Positions 9,216 to 17,239 of a stretch of 64,000 bases of DNA are shown here, one piece after another. The DNA comes from Microlunatus soli. GTDB lineage: Bacteria > Actinomycetota > Actinomycetes > Propionibacteriales > Propionibacteriaceae. Where the stretch lies: positions 2,046,001-2,110,000 of the forward strand of contig NZ_LT629772.1 of NCBI RefSeq assembly GCF_900105385.1, given 5' to 3'. The translations under genes were made by a program, and so were the position numbers. Under the pieces are notes generated by a model that did no database searches, was not told where the DNA came from, and saw nothing but the letters and a program-made list of their open reading frames with translations. Within the stretch, counting starts at the first letter, position 1, and every line of letters begins with the position of its first letter.

Positions 9216-10289
9216 TCAGCCTGGGCCGGATCGGGCGATCACCTGGATCCAGTCCTCGCGCCGCCCGGCCCGGTGTTCCAGCGACTCGATCTGCCAGCCC
9301 TGACGTTGCAGGACCGACCGCAGCTCGGGTTCGCGCCAGTAGACGAACCAGCGCGGCAGGTCGAGCTTGGCCGCGCTCCAGGACTCGCCGTCGCCTTCCT
9401 TGAGGGTGAAGGCGAAGAGCCCACCCGGCCGTACGGCGTCCCGGATCCGGCCGGTCGCGGTCGCGAACTCGTCGCGGGACAGGTGCAGCAGGACCGCGTT
9501 GGCCAGCACCGCGTCCCACGGCCCACCAAGATCATCAGTGCGGACGTCGATCAGCTCTGCCGCGGCGCCGGCGGACCGCATCATCTCCACGAACGCCGGC
9601 GTCGCATCGCTGCGCTGCACCTGCAGACCCTGGTCCTGGAGGTAGTCGGCGTCCCAGCCCGGCCCACTCCCCAACTCCAGCAGTTTTCCCTGTGGCAGCA
9701 GCGATATCAGCCGGTCCAGGAACGGCGCCCGGGTTTCCGGCGAGGTGGGCGTCGTCCGCTCGGCGTAGCGGTCGGCGAGCTGTTGGTAGGTGGCGATCGT
9801 GACGTCGCCCTCGGCCCTGGCGAGGATGTGCCGGACCAGTGCGGCGTCCAGGGTGTCGAGCCGGTCGAGCTGATCGCCGGGCCGCCACCACCGTACGGCT
9901 GCGATCTCCTCGTTGGGTGCGAAGCCGGGCACCGGGTCGTCGGCGATCGTCGTCCGGTAGACGGCCAGTCGTTCCCGGCGCTCGTCGGGTTGCAGGACGT
10001 AGCGGGCGACGCCCGCCAGCACAAGCGCATCCGAACGCACCCCGGTCTCCTCGACCAACTCCCGGACCGCGGTCTGCCGTACGGTCTCGCCCGGCTCGCG
10101 TCCGCCGCCGGGCAACTCCCATCGATCCTTCCAGCGATCATGGACCAGCAGCACCGCGTCGTCCCGTTCGACGATCACCAACGACGCCGTCAGCGGGAAC
10201 CCGTCGCTGTCCTCGAGCCGCGGCTCGGCGACAACCTCGAACCCGGTCAGCCGCTCCCCATCCGCGGTCACCGCTATCGGCTCATCCAT
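9216..10289 (-). CDS. NUDIX hydrolase - SAM-dependent methyltransferase fusion
   Basis: A 357-residue bifunctional protein. The N-terminal half has a complete NUDIX box (GGREPGETV...RELVEETGV, residues 62-84), which would hydrolyse a nucleoside-diphosphate-linked substrate. From about residue 180 a class I methyltransferase domain follows, with motif I LLELGSGPGWDADYL at 203-217, a post-I acidic residue in the RSDATPAFVE stretch, and VRPGGLFAF. No stop, frameshift or start lies between the domains, so this is a true fusion. Substrates are unknown. It is monocistronic between a sigma-factor operon and a secreted protein. Confidence 0.85.
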   Translation of the reverse strand: MDEPIAVTADGERLTGFEVVAEPRLEDSDGFPLTASLVIVERDDAVLLVHDRWKDRWELPGGGREPGETVRQTAVRELVEETGVRSDALVLAGVARYVLQPDERRERLAVYRTTIADDPVPGFAPNEEIAAVRWWRPGDQLDRLDTLDAALVRHILARAEGDVTIATYQQLADRYAERTTPTSPETRAPFLDRLISLLPQGKLLELGSGPGWDADYLQDQGLQVQRSDATPAFVEMMRSAGAAAELIDVRTDDLGGPWDAVLANAVLLHLSRDEFATATGRIRDAVRPGGLFAFTLKEGDGESWSAAKLDLPRWFVYWREPELRSVLQRQGWQIESLEHRAGRREDWIQVIARSGPG

Positions 10290-10421
10290 CCGATCAACCT
10301 AGTGGCGGCAACGGCCCGGTCGCTGTTCTGTCGCTGGGCGATCGTGAGGCTGTGGTCGGCAGATCGGACTGACGGCAACCACAGCCTCACCATCGTCGCA
10401 GGCTCAGCTAGGTGGTGCCCG

Positions 10422-11129
10422 CTACTTGGTGACGGTGCGCGAGGTCGATGCCCAGGTGTCGCTCTTCTCGGCAAGCTTCGCCCGATACTTGTAGGAGGAC
10501 TTGGTCGAGTAGGTGTAGGAGTAACGACCGCTCGGCGACTTCACGACCTTGAGATTCTTCCAGGTTCCGCCGGAATAGCGCTGGATATACACATAACGGT
10601 TCTGATTGACGTAATCCCAGGCCGCCGGGCTGTAGCGCTTCACCGCCCCGCTGATCTTGACCTTCGATCCGCTCCGGGATGCGGACAAGCTGATGTTGGC
10701 GTCGTACTTCGCGGCCATCGACTTGACATTCCAGGTGTAGGAAAGGTCGTCGTAGTCGTCGTTCACGACGGTCGAACCTCCGTCGACGACCTTGTAGGAG
10801 CCGGCTCGCCATTCGTCGCTGAAGAGGTAGTACTTCTCGTTGGAATCAAACCCCGCCATGACGTAGGAGTCCTGAACACGCGTGCTGCTGTTCGGCCCGA
10901 CGATGCTGGCCGTCACATAGCTGTATTCGGAGTCCAGACTGCTACAACCGGACTTCGATCCCCTGAAGCTGTACACCCTGGTGTTGCCGTCGATGCTGAC
11001 CTTGGTCGGCAGGCCGCTGACACTGATGTGGCAGGACGCGGCCGCCGCTTGATCGGCGTTGACGACGGCGCAGGTGCCGATCGCCAGGGCGGAAACGACG
11101 CCGAGAGCGGCGGTACGGATTTTGGACAT
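10422..11129 (-). CDS. Secreted protein of unknown function
   Basis: A 235-residue exported protein with a classical signal peptide (KIRTAALGVVSALAIGTCAVV, cleavage likely after AAA near residue 31). The mature part is rich in Ser, Tyr and Lys, has two Cys near its start (a possible disulfide) and looks like two beta-sandwich repeats; the second (about 150-235) resembles cell-surface modules with YVYIQRYSGGTWKNL. Codon use is less GC-rich than its neighbours (many AAG/TAC/GAC and some A-ending codons), which fits a laterally acquired or fast-evolving gene. No family recognised. Confidence 0.75.
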   Translation of the reverse strand: MSKIRTAALGVVSALAIGTCAVVNADQAAAASCHISVSGLPTKVSIDGNTRVYSFRGSKSGCSSLDSEYSYVTASIVGPNSSTRVQDSYVMAGFDSNEKYYLFSDEWRAGSYKVVDGGSTVVNDDYDDLSYTWNVKSMAAKYDANISLSASRSGSKVKISGAVKRYSPAAWDYVNQNRYVYIQRYSGGTWKNLKVVKSPSGRYSYTYSTKSSYKYRAKLAEKSDTWASTSRTVTK

Positions 11130-11500
11130 GGTTCGACTGATTCTCCGATCGTGGGGGCGGCCGATTGGCCGACGAGAGTCCGATCACTGTCGCTCACTGG
11201 ACATGCTGCGACATGTCGCGACCGACTCGAACTGCACGGAGCGTAGCAACGCCCGACCAGCATCACTACCCACACAGAAAAGAGGGGACGAAAGACCCAC
11301 GGAGAGCCCTTCAAATTGATCATGGGAGAGCCCTTGGACCCGCTTTCCGCACCCTTTGCAGCATCCCGCACCCCGTGCACAGGGTGCGGGAAGTCGCAAA
11401 GGGTGCGGGAGGGTGGTCGGCGGCGGGAACCAAACCCTCCGCACCGGGCGGACGGGCTGGACGGGTCGCGATGTCGGTGGTCGTCGGTAGCGTCGCGCGC
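11130..11500. other. Intergenic region with a divergent promoter and palindrome
   Basis: 371 bases between divergent genes (secreted protein, PPOX-family protein). Apart from the palindromic element at 11347-11408, no gene, RNA or clear promoter hexamers were recognised. The sequence around 11220-11330 is visibly AT-richer than average. Confidence 0.5.
11347..11408. repeat. Palindromic element, type A copy 3
   Basis: A 62-base palindrome centred on GTGCAC (11375-11380). Each arm carries GCACC twice, 19 bases apart, as in copies 1 and 2, but the sequence between the motifs differs (CCTTTGC instead of GCGTACCTTC). Same design with drifted sequence. Confidence 0.8.
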
Positions 11501-11995
11501 ATGGCTGATGATGCGACGAAGGATCCGACGGCCGAGCCGGGACACCTGCCGGACGGCTACAACGACTCCGGCCGGCAGGAGTCGCTGGAGTGGGCGGTCG
11601 TCCGGCAACGACTCGAGCAGTCCAAGCACTTCTGGTTCAGCACTGCCGATGCCGACGGCGCTCCGCACGCCCGGCCGATCTGGGCATCCTGGGTGGATAA
11701 CACGGTGTATGCCGACGGTGGGGTCGAGGTGACGCGGTGGGGTCGTGACCTGCTGGCCAATCCTCGGGTGCAGGTGCATCTGGAGAGCGCCACCGAGGTG
11801 GTGATCGTGGACGGGGTCTTCTCCCGCCAGACCGACCTGACACCCGAGGCGTTCCGGCGGGTGCAGGCCAGCTATCTGTCCCGGTACGCCGACTACCAGC
11901 CCGAGGCCGCCGACGGCATGTTCATGATCAAACCAAGGACGGTGCTGGCCTGGCAGCAGTTCCCGGCCGATGTGACGAGGTTCCGCTTCAGCTGA
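11501..11995 (+). CDS. Pyridoxamine 5'-phosphate oxidase-family protein
   Basis: A 164-residue split-barrel flavin/F420-type protein. The FMN/F420-binding strand is visible as FWFSTADADGAPHARPIWASWVD, and NPRVQVHLESATEVVIVDG is typical of the family. Members reduce or oxidise flavin- or F420-linked substrates, or bind haem; the precise reaction is unknown. The ATG at 11501 matches the family's N-terminus; the frame is open further upstream but runs through the palindrome. Monocistronic. Confidence 0.83.
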   Translation: MADDATKDPTAEPGHLPDGYNDSGRQESLEWAVVRQRLEQSKHFWFSTADADGAPHARPIWASWVDNTVYADGGVEVTRWGRDLLANPRVQVHLESATEVVIVDGVFSRQTDLTPEAFRRVQASYLSRYADYQPEAADGMFMIKPRTVLAWQQFPADVTRFRFS

Positions 11996-12007
11996 CCGAC
12001 CGGAGCG

Positions 12008-12838
12008 TCAGGGCCGGGTCCACTGGTACGGCGTGGTGCTGGAGACCTTGATCAACCCGGACCGTTCGAGGATCGGTCGGGAGTATTCGGTGGAGTCGCT
12101 GTGCAGCAGCGTCTTGCCCTTGTCCAGCGCCGATCGAGCTCGTACGGCGGTCAGCGCACGATAGATCCCCTTGCCACGCCATTCCGCCAACGTCGAACCA
12201 CCCCAGAGCCCCGCGAAATCGGTGCCAGCGATCGGCTCCAACCGACCAGAGCTGATCATCGCTCCGTCGGCCTCGGCGACCCACAGCTCCATGCCGTCAT
12301 CGCGCGCAAGCCTGCGCAGGATGGAATCGGCCCGGTGCTTCGAGACCGGGTCACCGAAGATGTGATCGGCCAACGCGCTCATCGCCCGGACGTCGTGCTC
12401 CTCGGTGATCCGGCGCAACGTCACACCGTCCGGGAGCGGCACGTCCGCGGCCAGTGCGGCGGCCGGGCCGATCATGATCGACTCCGGTTCCTCTGCGACG
12501 AAGCCGTTGTCGATCAACGCCTCGTGCAGGCCCGGCGCATGGTCATGGCCGCGGGTCTTCCACTCCACCCGGTTGATCTCCGGCTGCTCGTCGAAGTGCC
12601 GAACCGCCTGCTCGACCCAGCCGCGGATCGTCGCCGCGTCGGCTCCGCCCAGATCGGCGTAGGTGATGAATCCGCGACCGGATCCGAAATTGACCAGCCG
12701 GAGCGGACCGAGCCGTTCCACCGCGATCGCACTCGGGGTCTCGGCATCGGTCCGGAGTTGTTCGTCGTAGGCACGCAACAGGGCGGCGGGATCGTTCTGC
12801 ACTGTGCCATTCTCTGCGGCCCGGAACGCATCGATCAA
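12008..12838 (-). CDS. GNAT-family N-acetyltransferase
   Basis: A 276-residue protein with a C-terminal GNAT fold. The acetyl-CoA loop appears as LAEWRGKGIYRALTAVRAR (about 225-243), followed by LHSDSTEYSRPILERSGL. The N-terminal half (about 1-130) is a degenerate partner domain. The farthest start is a TTG at 12838; a GTG at 12802 is an equally plausible start (264 residues). It ends 12 bases from the convergent PPOX gene. The substrate is unknown. Confidence 0.85.
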   Translation of the reverse strand: MIDAFRAAENGTVQNDPAALLRAYDEQLRTDAETPSAIAVERLGPLRLVNFGSGRGFITYADLGGADAATIRGWVEQAVRHFDEQPEINRVEWKTRGHDHAPGLHEALIDNGFVAEEPESIMIGPAAALAADVPLPDGVTLRRITEEHDVRAMSALADHIFGDPVSKHRADSILRRLARDDGMELWVAEADGAMISSGRLEPIAGTDFAGLWGGSTLAEWRGKGIYRALTAVRARSALDKGKTLLHSDSTEYSRPILERSGLIKVSSTTPYQWTRP

Positions 12839-13214
12839 CGTGTTTGATCAGGTTTCGAAACTACCGGGCCAACCGCATCAGCGAGCGTCCTGACGCGGAG
12901 GCCAAGCCGCTCCGTTCACCTTCGGGTCGAGGTCACACTCGTCCGTACGCCCGCGGGACCACGGTTCCGGCAGCCATCCCATCCTCGGGTCGGACGGCTC
13001 TACACCCAACGATTCATTTGCTTCGAACCTGCTCGAAGCAGGTACGGGCATCGGCCTCTGCGCGAACACGATGACTCACGTTCTGCAGGACGGATCGGCA
13101 GCTGGGCGCCCCTGAATTCAAGATTCTTCGATCTGGGGGGCAACAAAACGCTCCGTCGGCAACTCTCCATATCCAGAACACCATGTCCACATCTCCCGAA
13201 CCGGAGGCTCAACG
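12839..13214. other. Leader and promoter region of the pteridine-type operon
   Basis: 376 bases between the GNAT gene and the first ORF of the 13.2-20.8 kb operon. It contains a perfect 10-base palindrome GTTTCGAAAC (12852-12861) near the GNAT start and a compound inverted repeat at 13020-13042. No protein gene or known riboswitch was recognised. The promoter is expected here, but no confident -10/-35 pair was found. Confidence 0.5.
13020..13042. promoter_or_regulatory. Compound inverted repeat upstream of the operon
   Basis: Two overlapping hairpins: GCTTCGA (13020-13026) pairs with TCGAAGC (13033-13039), and CCTGCT (13028-13033) pairs with AGCAGG (13037-13042). The two pairings are mutually exclusive. 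It lies about 170 bases before the 36-codon ORF. It could be an operator or an RNA switch; function is not established. Confidence 0.45.
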
Positions 13215-13325
13215 ATGACCGACCGTCAAAGACGGCAGACCGAATTCATGACGCATCGGAAACCGATTCCGCTGACGCCGTCGCCCGCGACGTTCGCAAC
13301 TTCCGACGGAAGGAGAATCGCATGA
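13215..13325 (+). CDS. 36-residue peptide ORF heading the operon
   Basis: A small ORF not recognised from any family. It has an ideal ribosome-binding site (GGAGG at 13203-13207, seven bases before the ATG) and its TGA overlaps the folE ATG as ATGA, the same coupling seen at several downstream junctions. The peptide starts MTDRQRRQTEF and ends TSDGRRIA; it is basic, with a Pro/Thr-rich middle, no Cys and no membrane helix. It could be a leader that couples or attenuates folE translation, a small subunit, or a precursor peptide. That it is translated is inferred from the start and stop signals. Confidence 0.55.
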   Translation: MTDRQRRQTEFMTHRKPIPLTPSPATFATSDGRRIA

Positions 13326-13978
13326 CCTCGATCACCGAGCCCACGGACGAGGACGTCCTCGGGATGACTCCGCATCCCCTCGGGAACGGTACGTCGTCGT
13401 CCGCTCGAGGCATCGACGAGACCAAGATCATCAACGCGGTGAGCCAACTACTTGACGGACTCGGACTGGACACGACATCGCCCGGGCTCCGGGATACCCC
13501 GTCCCGATACGCACGCATGTGCCGAGAGATCTTCGGCGGCTTGCATCAAGATCCACGCGACGTCCTCGGCGTCGCCTTTCCCGAGGGTTATACCGAGCCG
13601 GTGATCGTCCGCGACATCAGCTTCACCTCGATCTGTGAACACCACCTGGTCCCGTTCCTCGGCCACGCCCACATCGGCTATCACCCAGGACCCGCCGGAG
13701 AGGTGGTCGGTCTGTCCAAGCTCGCCAGACTCGTCGACGTCGTCTCCCGGAGACCAACCCTGCAGGAGCGCATCACAGCAACGGTGACTGACACGCTAGA
13801 AGCTGTCCTGGCACCCAAAGGCGTGGCCTGTGTGATCGAGGCCGAGCACTTCTGCATGACGATGCGCGGGGTCCGAAAGCCTGGTTCGAGAACGGTGACG
13901 ACGGCCTTTCGAGGGATGTTCGCCACCGACGAGTCGGCACGTTCCACCATGCTCAGCATGATGGACATCCGCCGATGA
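13322..13978 (+). CDS. folE: GTP cyclohydrolase I
   Basis: Converts GTP to 7,8-dihydroneopterin triphosphate. 218 residues, full length. The zinc ligands are all present: C105 and H108 in CEHH and C178 in EAEHFCMTMRGV, plus the conserved GLSKLARLVDVVSRRPTLQERIT (130-152). The enzyme should be active. The own Shine-Dalgarno (GGAG at 13312-13315) lies inside the preceding small ORF. The partners are not folate genes (no folB, folK or folP), so this looks like a pathway-dedicated copy rather than the housekeeping enzyme; that is inference. The stop overlaps the next ATG. Confidence 0.93.
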   Translation: MTSITEPTDEDVLGMTPHPLGNGTSSSARGIDETKIINAVSQLLDGLGLDTTSPGLRDTPSRYARMCREIFGGLHQDPRDVLGVAFPEGYTEPVIVRDISFTSICEHHLVPFLGHAHIGYHPGPAGEVVGLSKLARLVDVVSRRPTLQERITATVTDTLEAVLAPKGVACVIEAEHFCMTMRGVRKPGSRTVTTAFRGMFATDESARSTMLSMMDIRR

Positions 13979-14604
13979 CTGCCGCGGAGAGTATCCGTCT
14001 GTCCCTGAACATGATCACCAGCCTGGACGGCGCCATCAGCTATCACAATCGCGGAAGCAACCTCAGTTGCGATGTCGATCGCGACCGGATGCATCGACTG
14101 CGGCGGGACGCCGATCTGGTGATCGTCGGAAGCCGAACGGCAACCAGCGGGCGGTACTGGCGCGACGACTTCCTCCGCCGGCACAACGCCGCCGGACTGC
14201 CACGTATCGGTGTCGTCAGCACGAGTCGCTGGATCGCCGGCGAAGACGTCCCGCACACCCTCATCACGACCACGACGAACGTCGACGCGAACGCCGAGTT
14301 GGTGATCAAGGCAGGTGGCGCCATCGTGGATTGGCCCACAGCGCTGGCGAGGATGCAGGAGCTCGGCTACCGAAACGTACTGCTGGAAGGCGGTCCGACG
14401 ACCTTGTCCGGGGTCGCCTCGGCAGTGCCGATCAATGATCTTCACCTCACGATCGCGCCGTACCTCATCGGCGGCAAGGCCGAACGCGTGATCTGTACCC
14501 ATCGCGAAGACCTCAGCCGCTACCGGCTCCTGAACCACCAGCAGGTGGATGACTACATCTTTCTCGACTTCACAAGGAAATCCTCATGTCCAACACCGTC
14601 CTGA
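13975..14604 (+). CDS. RibD C-terminal-type reductase (DHFR-like fold)
   Basis: A 209-residue NAD(P)H-dependent reductase of the riboflavin-specific deaminase C-terminal family. Seen: LNMITSLDGAIS near residue 12, DLVIVGSRTA (substrate/NADPH loop) at about 47-56, and LLEGGPTTLS at about 136-145. Family members reduce ribosylaminopyrimidines or act as dihydrofolate/dihydropteridine reductases. No deaminase domain is attached and there are no other rib genes, so reduction of the FolE-derived pterin or a related intermediate is the likely role (inference). ATGA overlap with folE; it overlaps the transketolase-like gene by 19 bases. Confidence 0.85.
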   Translation: MTAAESIRLSLNMITSLDGAISYHNRGSNLSCDVDRDRMHRLRRDADLVIVGSRTATSGRYWRDDFLRRHNAAGLPRIGVVSTSRWIAGEDVPHTLITTTTNVDANAELVIKAGGAIVDWPTALARMQELGYRNVLLEGGPTTLSGVASAVPINDLHLTIAPYLIGGKAERVICTHREDLSRYRLLNHQQVDDYIFLDFTRKSSCPTPS

Positions 14605-16505
14605 ATCCGCCGGCCGCAGCGGCAGCCGGAGACCAGCCCGTCGCCGGGGAATCGCTCCCGCCAGAGATACTCGTCGACCGCGCAAACCAGCTACGGCGGA
14701 CCGCAGTCAGGATCTGCCGCGATGCAGCCAGCGGTCACATCGGCGCCTCCACCGGCGCGGCGGAACTCTTCACCGTCCTGTACTTCGGCGGTGTACTGCG
14801 CTATTCGGGCACCGACCCGCGGCATCCGCTGCGCGACCGTGTCCTGGTGCGCGGTCACTTGGGACCACTGCGCTACCCGCTCTTCGCTCACCTCGGCTGG
14901 GTCGACCCGTCCGAGTTCTCCGGCTACCGTCGGCTCGGCTCGCGATTGCAGGGGCACGAGGAGCACGCGCTGCTCCCCGGTGTCGACATCACACCGAGTG
15001 GCTCACTGGGGATGCTGCTGTCCTACGGGACGGGATCGGCACTGGCTGCCCGCGACAACGGACACAGCTTCCACACCTGGGTCTTCATCGGCGACGGCGA
15101 GGAACAGGAAGGCAATGTCAGTGAAGCGGCCAGACACGCCGCGACGTTGCGTCTCCCCGGACTGATCGCCGTTCTGGACCGAAACGGTGCACAGCTGTCC
15201 GACCCCGTCGGTCAGGTCGACAGCACCAACATGGAGGAATTGTGGACCGCCTACGGCTGGCAGGTCGTCAGCCTCCGCGACGGCCACGATGTCGCGCAGA
15301 TCAAAGCGGCGTTCCGCACTGCGCAGGACAGATCGGACTCAGGGCCGGTGATCGTGATCGCCGACACCCACAAGGGACACGGCCTGGAAGGAAATCGCGC
15401 GCACTACTCGGGCTATCACACCATCGGCGTCACGCCATCCGAGGTCGTCGACGAATTCCTGACCGAGGACGGCGAAACGATGGTTCCTACTCACCGCGTG
15501 GTTCGGCCCAGCGACTCCCCCGAACCGCTGCGCCGGTCGATCTCGATCACACCGTCGCAGGAGACTCCTGCACACCTCGATCAGGCACAGTTCGAGTACT
15601 TCTCCGAACTGCGGGCGAGATGGGACGACCGGATCCACGGGCACCTCTACTTCATGAGTGGTGACACAACACCGGCACCATTTGTCGACAAGCTGCAACT
15701 CCGCGACTTCGCCCGCTACCACAACGTCGGCATTCGCGAGCAACACCTCGCGGGAATGACCCATGGCCTGACACTCACCGATCCACGGTGCACGGTGATC
15801 CTGAACACCATCGACGCGTTCAGCTATCGATACTTGGATCAGTTGAACTCGCTGGTGTACGGCGGCGGACGGGCGCTGATTCTCGGCGACGTGGCCGGAG
15901 TCACGAACGGCCGCAACGGGGCGAGCCACCAGAGTTCGGGCCAAACCGCTGCCCTGCTTGGCATTCCGGGCCTGTCGTTGCTGGAGCCGGCGGATGTGAC
16001 GGACCTCTTCGCCTGTCTGAATCGTGGCCTGTCCGAAAACGCCGGCGCGACCTACATCCGGATCCACAGCTCTCACGTCGATCATCAGAGCTTCGTCCCT
16101 GCTACCGAGCGTTCCCTGCGGTGGTACGTCTCCCACGACACAGCGGCACCCGAGGTGACCGTCATCGCGTCCGGGATGAGCGTCGGGATCGCGCTTGACG
16201 CGGCTCGCCGGTCCACCGTCCCGACACGCGTCGTCACCGTCATAGACCAGGAGTCGATCGATCCGTCAATCGCCGACGTCATCCCCGAAGGCGCCGACGT
16301 CGTGTTCGCCTACAACGGAAATCCGCAGCCGTTGCGTTCACGAGTCTGCGAAGCGCTCATCGCGGCCGGGCGAGGTATTCGCCGAATGCGTTCGTTCGGG
16401 TTTGTCCGTGGGACATCGGGCACCGTCGAGGAGCTCCTCGGCCACCACCGGATGACGGCAGACGATATGTCGCGCGCGCTCACCGAACTAGCGAGTCAAC
16501 CATGA
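14586..16505 (+). CDS. Transketolase-like ThDP-dependent enzyme
   Basis: 639 residues with all three transketolase domains on one chain. ThDP/Mg binding is GDGEEQEGNVSEA (169-181) with N200 closing the motif; the second half has IREQHLAGMTHG (about 382-393), the catalytic Glu region of TK/DXS enzymes. Transketolases move two-carbon ketol units, and related enzymes decarboxylate 2-oxo acids and transfer the acyl group. The active-site loop differs from housekeeping TK (HLGPLRYPLFAHLG in place of the usual HGSALLY), so the substrate is probably not a pentose phosphate (inference). Start: AAGGAA a few bases upstream of the ATG, inside the previous gene. Confidence 0.87.
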   Translation: MSNTVLNPPAAAAAGDQPVAGESLPPEILVDRANQLRRTAVRICRDAASGHIGASTGAAELFTVLYFGGVLRYSGTDPRHPLRDRVLVRGHLGPLRYPLFAHLGWVDPSEFSGYRRLGSRLQGHEEHALLPGVDITPSGSLGMLLSYGTGSALAARDNGHSFHTWVFIGDGEEQEGNVSEAARHAATLRLPGLIAVLDRNGAQLSDPVGQVDSTNMEELWTAYGWQVVSLRDGHDVAQIKAAFRTAQDRSDSGPVIVIADTHKGHGLEGNRAHYSGYHTIGVTPSEVVDEFLTEDGETMVPTHRVVRPSDSPEPLRRSISITPSQETPAHLDQAQFEYFSELRARWDDRIHGHLYFMSGDTTPAPFVDKLQLRDFARYHNVGIREQHLAGMTHGLTLTDPRCTVILNTIDAFSYRYLDQLNSLVYGGGRALILGDVAGVTNGRNGASHQSSGQTAALLGIPGLSLLEPADVTDLFACLNRGLSENAGATYIRIHSSHVDHQSFVPATERSLRWYVSHDTAAPEVTVIASGMSVGIALDAARRSTVPTRVVTVIDQESIDPSIADVIPEGADVVFAYNGNPQPLRSRVCEALIAAGRGIRRMRSFGFVRGTSGTVEELLGHHRMTADDMSRALTELASQP

Positions 16506-17239
16506 TCGGCGCGCCCGCCGGTAGCTATCGCGGCACGGTCGGTCGATGCTGTATCGCGGCAGCCGGCGACGGGCACGTCCGCCGAGCTGCCCCGGTTGCT
16601 GCGGTCTGGCAGGTCGGCGCCGTCGCGGTCAAGTGCTATACCGACCTGCCCGGGCGACCCGCGACGGAGCTGGCGGAGCAGTCCGCGGAGCTTTTCTCGA
16701 CGATCTGGTCCGCGGACGATCCCGATGTCACCGCGCCCGAGGTGCTCCAGGTGCATGTCGGTCCGCGGCATGCCGCACTGCTGACCCGATGGATGCCTTG
16801 GCCCCGGTTGTCATCTGGCGATCTGAGTCTGCGTACTGCAGTTGATCGCGTGCGGAGACTGCACGAGATCTGGGGAAGTAACGGACAGCTCAACCGCGTG
16901 CGTTGTCACGGTGATCTTCATCCGGGCAATCTGCTGGCCGCCGACAACGGCACCGCCTTCGTGGACTTCGATCTATCCACCTGGGACCTGCCGGAACGTG
17001 ATCTTGCGCAGCTGGTCGTCAACTTCGGCGGCCCCGATGACTTCGAAAAGGTCCGCGGCTGGTACGGGCTCGACCCGGATCAAGATCGTGAACGTCGATT
17101 GCTCGACTACGCGATGGACAAGATCGAACGGATCGCTGACTACTACCGCCGCAACAGCGGATCAGTTTCTCTGACAGGCGATGGTGTCCGCAGACTGCGA
17201 GAACTTCGCCGGCTTCTGGTCAAACCAGGCGGTCGGTGA
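16502..17239 (+). CDS. APH-fold small-molecule kinase
   Basis: A 245-residue aminoglycoside-phosphotransferase/choline-kinase-like protein. The catalytic loop HGDLHPGNLL is at about 136-145 and the metal-binding VDFDL at about 157-161; an N-lobe Lys in VAVKCY (about 42-47) is present. The protein is short for the family because the N-lobe is trimmed, but the key residues are intact. In this operon it may phosphorylate a pathway intermediate or the final product (self-protection); neither can be decided from sequence. ATGA overlap at both ends. Confidence 0.8.
   Translation: MIGAPAGSYRGTVGRCCIAAAGDGHVRRAAPVAAVWQVGAVAVKCYTDLPGRPATELAEQSAELFSTIWSADDPDVTAPEVLQVHVGPRHAALLTRWMPWPRLSSGDLSLRTAVDRVRRLHEIWGSNGQLNRVRCHGDLHPGNLLAADNGTAFVDFDLSTWDLPERDLAQLVVNFGGPDDFEKVRGWYGLDPDQDRERRLLDYAMDKIERIADYYRRNSGSVSLTGDGVRRLRELRRLLVKPGGR

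Noticed and set aside
13022..13039. LexA/SOS box in the operon leader
   Set aside because: Only the half TCGAAC matches; the second half is not GTTCGA in the correct register.
12839..13214. Tetrahydrofolate or other known riboswitch before folE
   Set aside because: No recognisable conserved core of any known riboswitch class was found.
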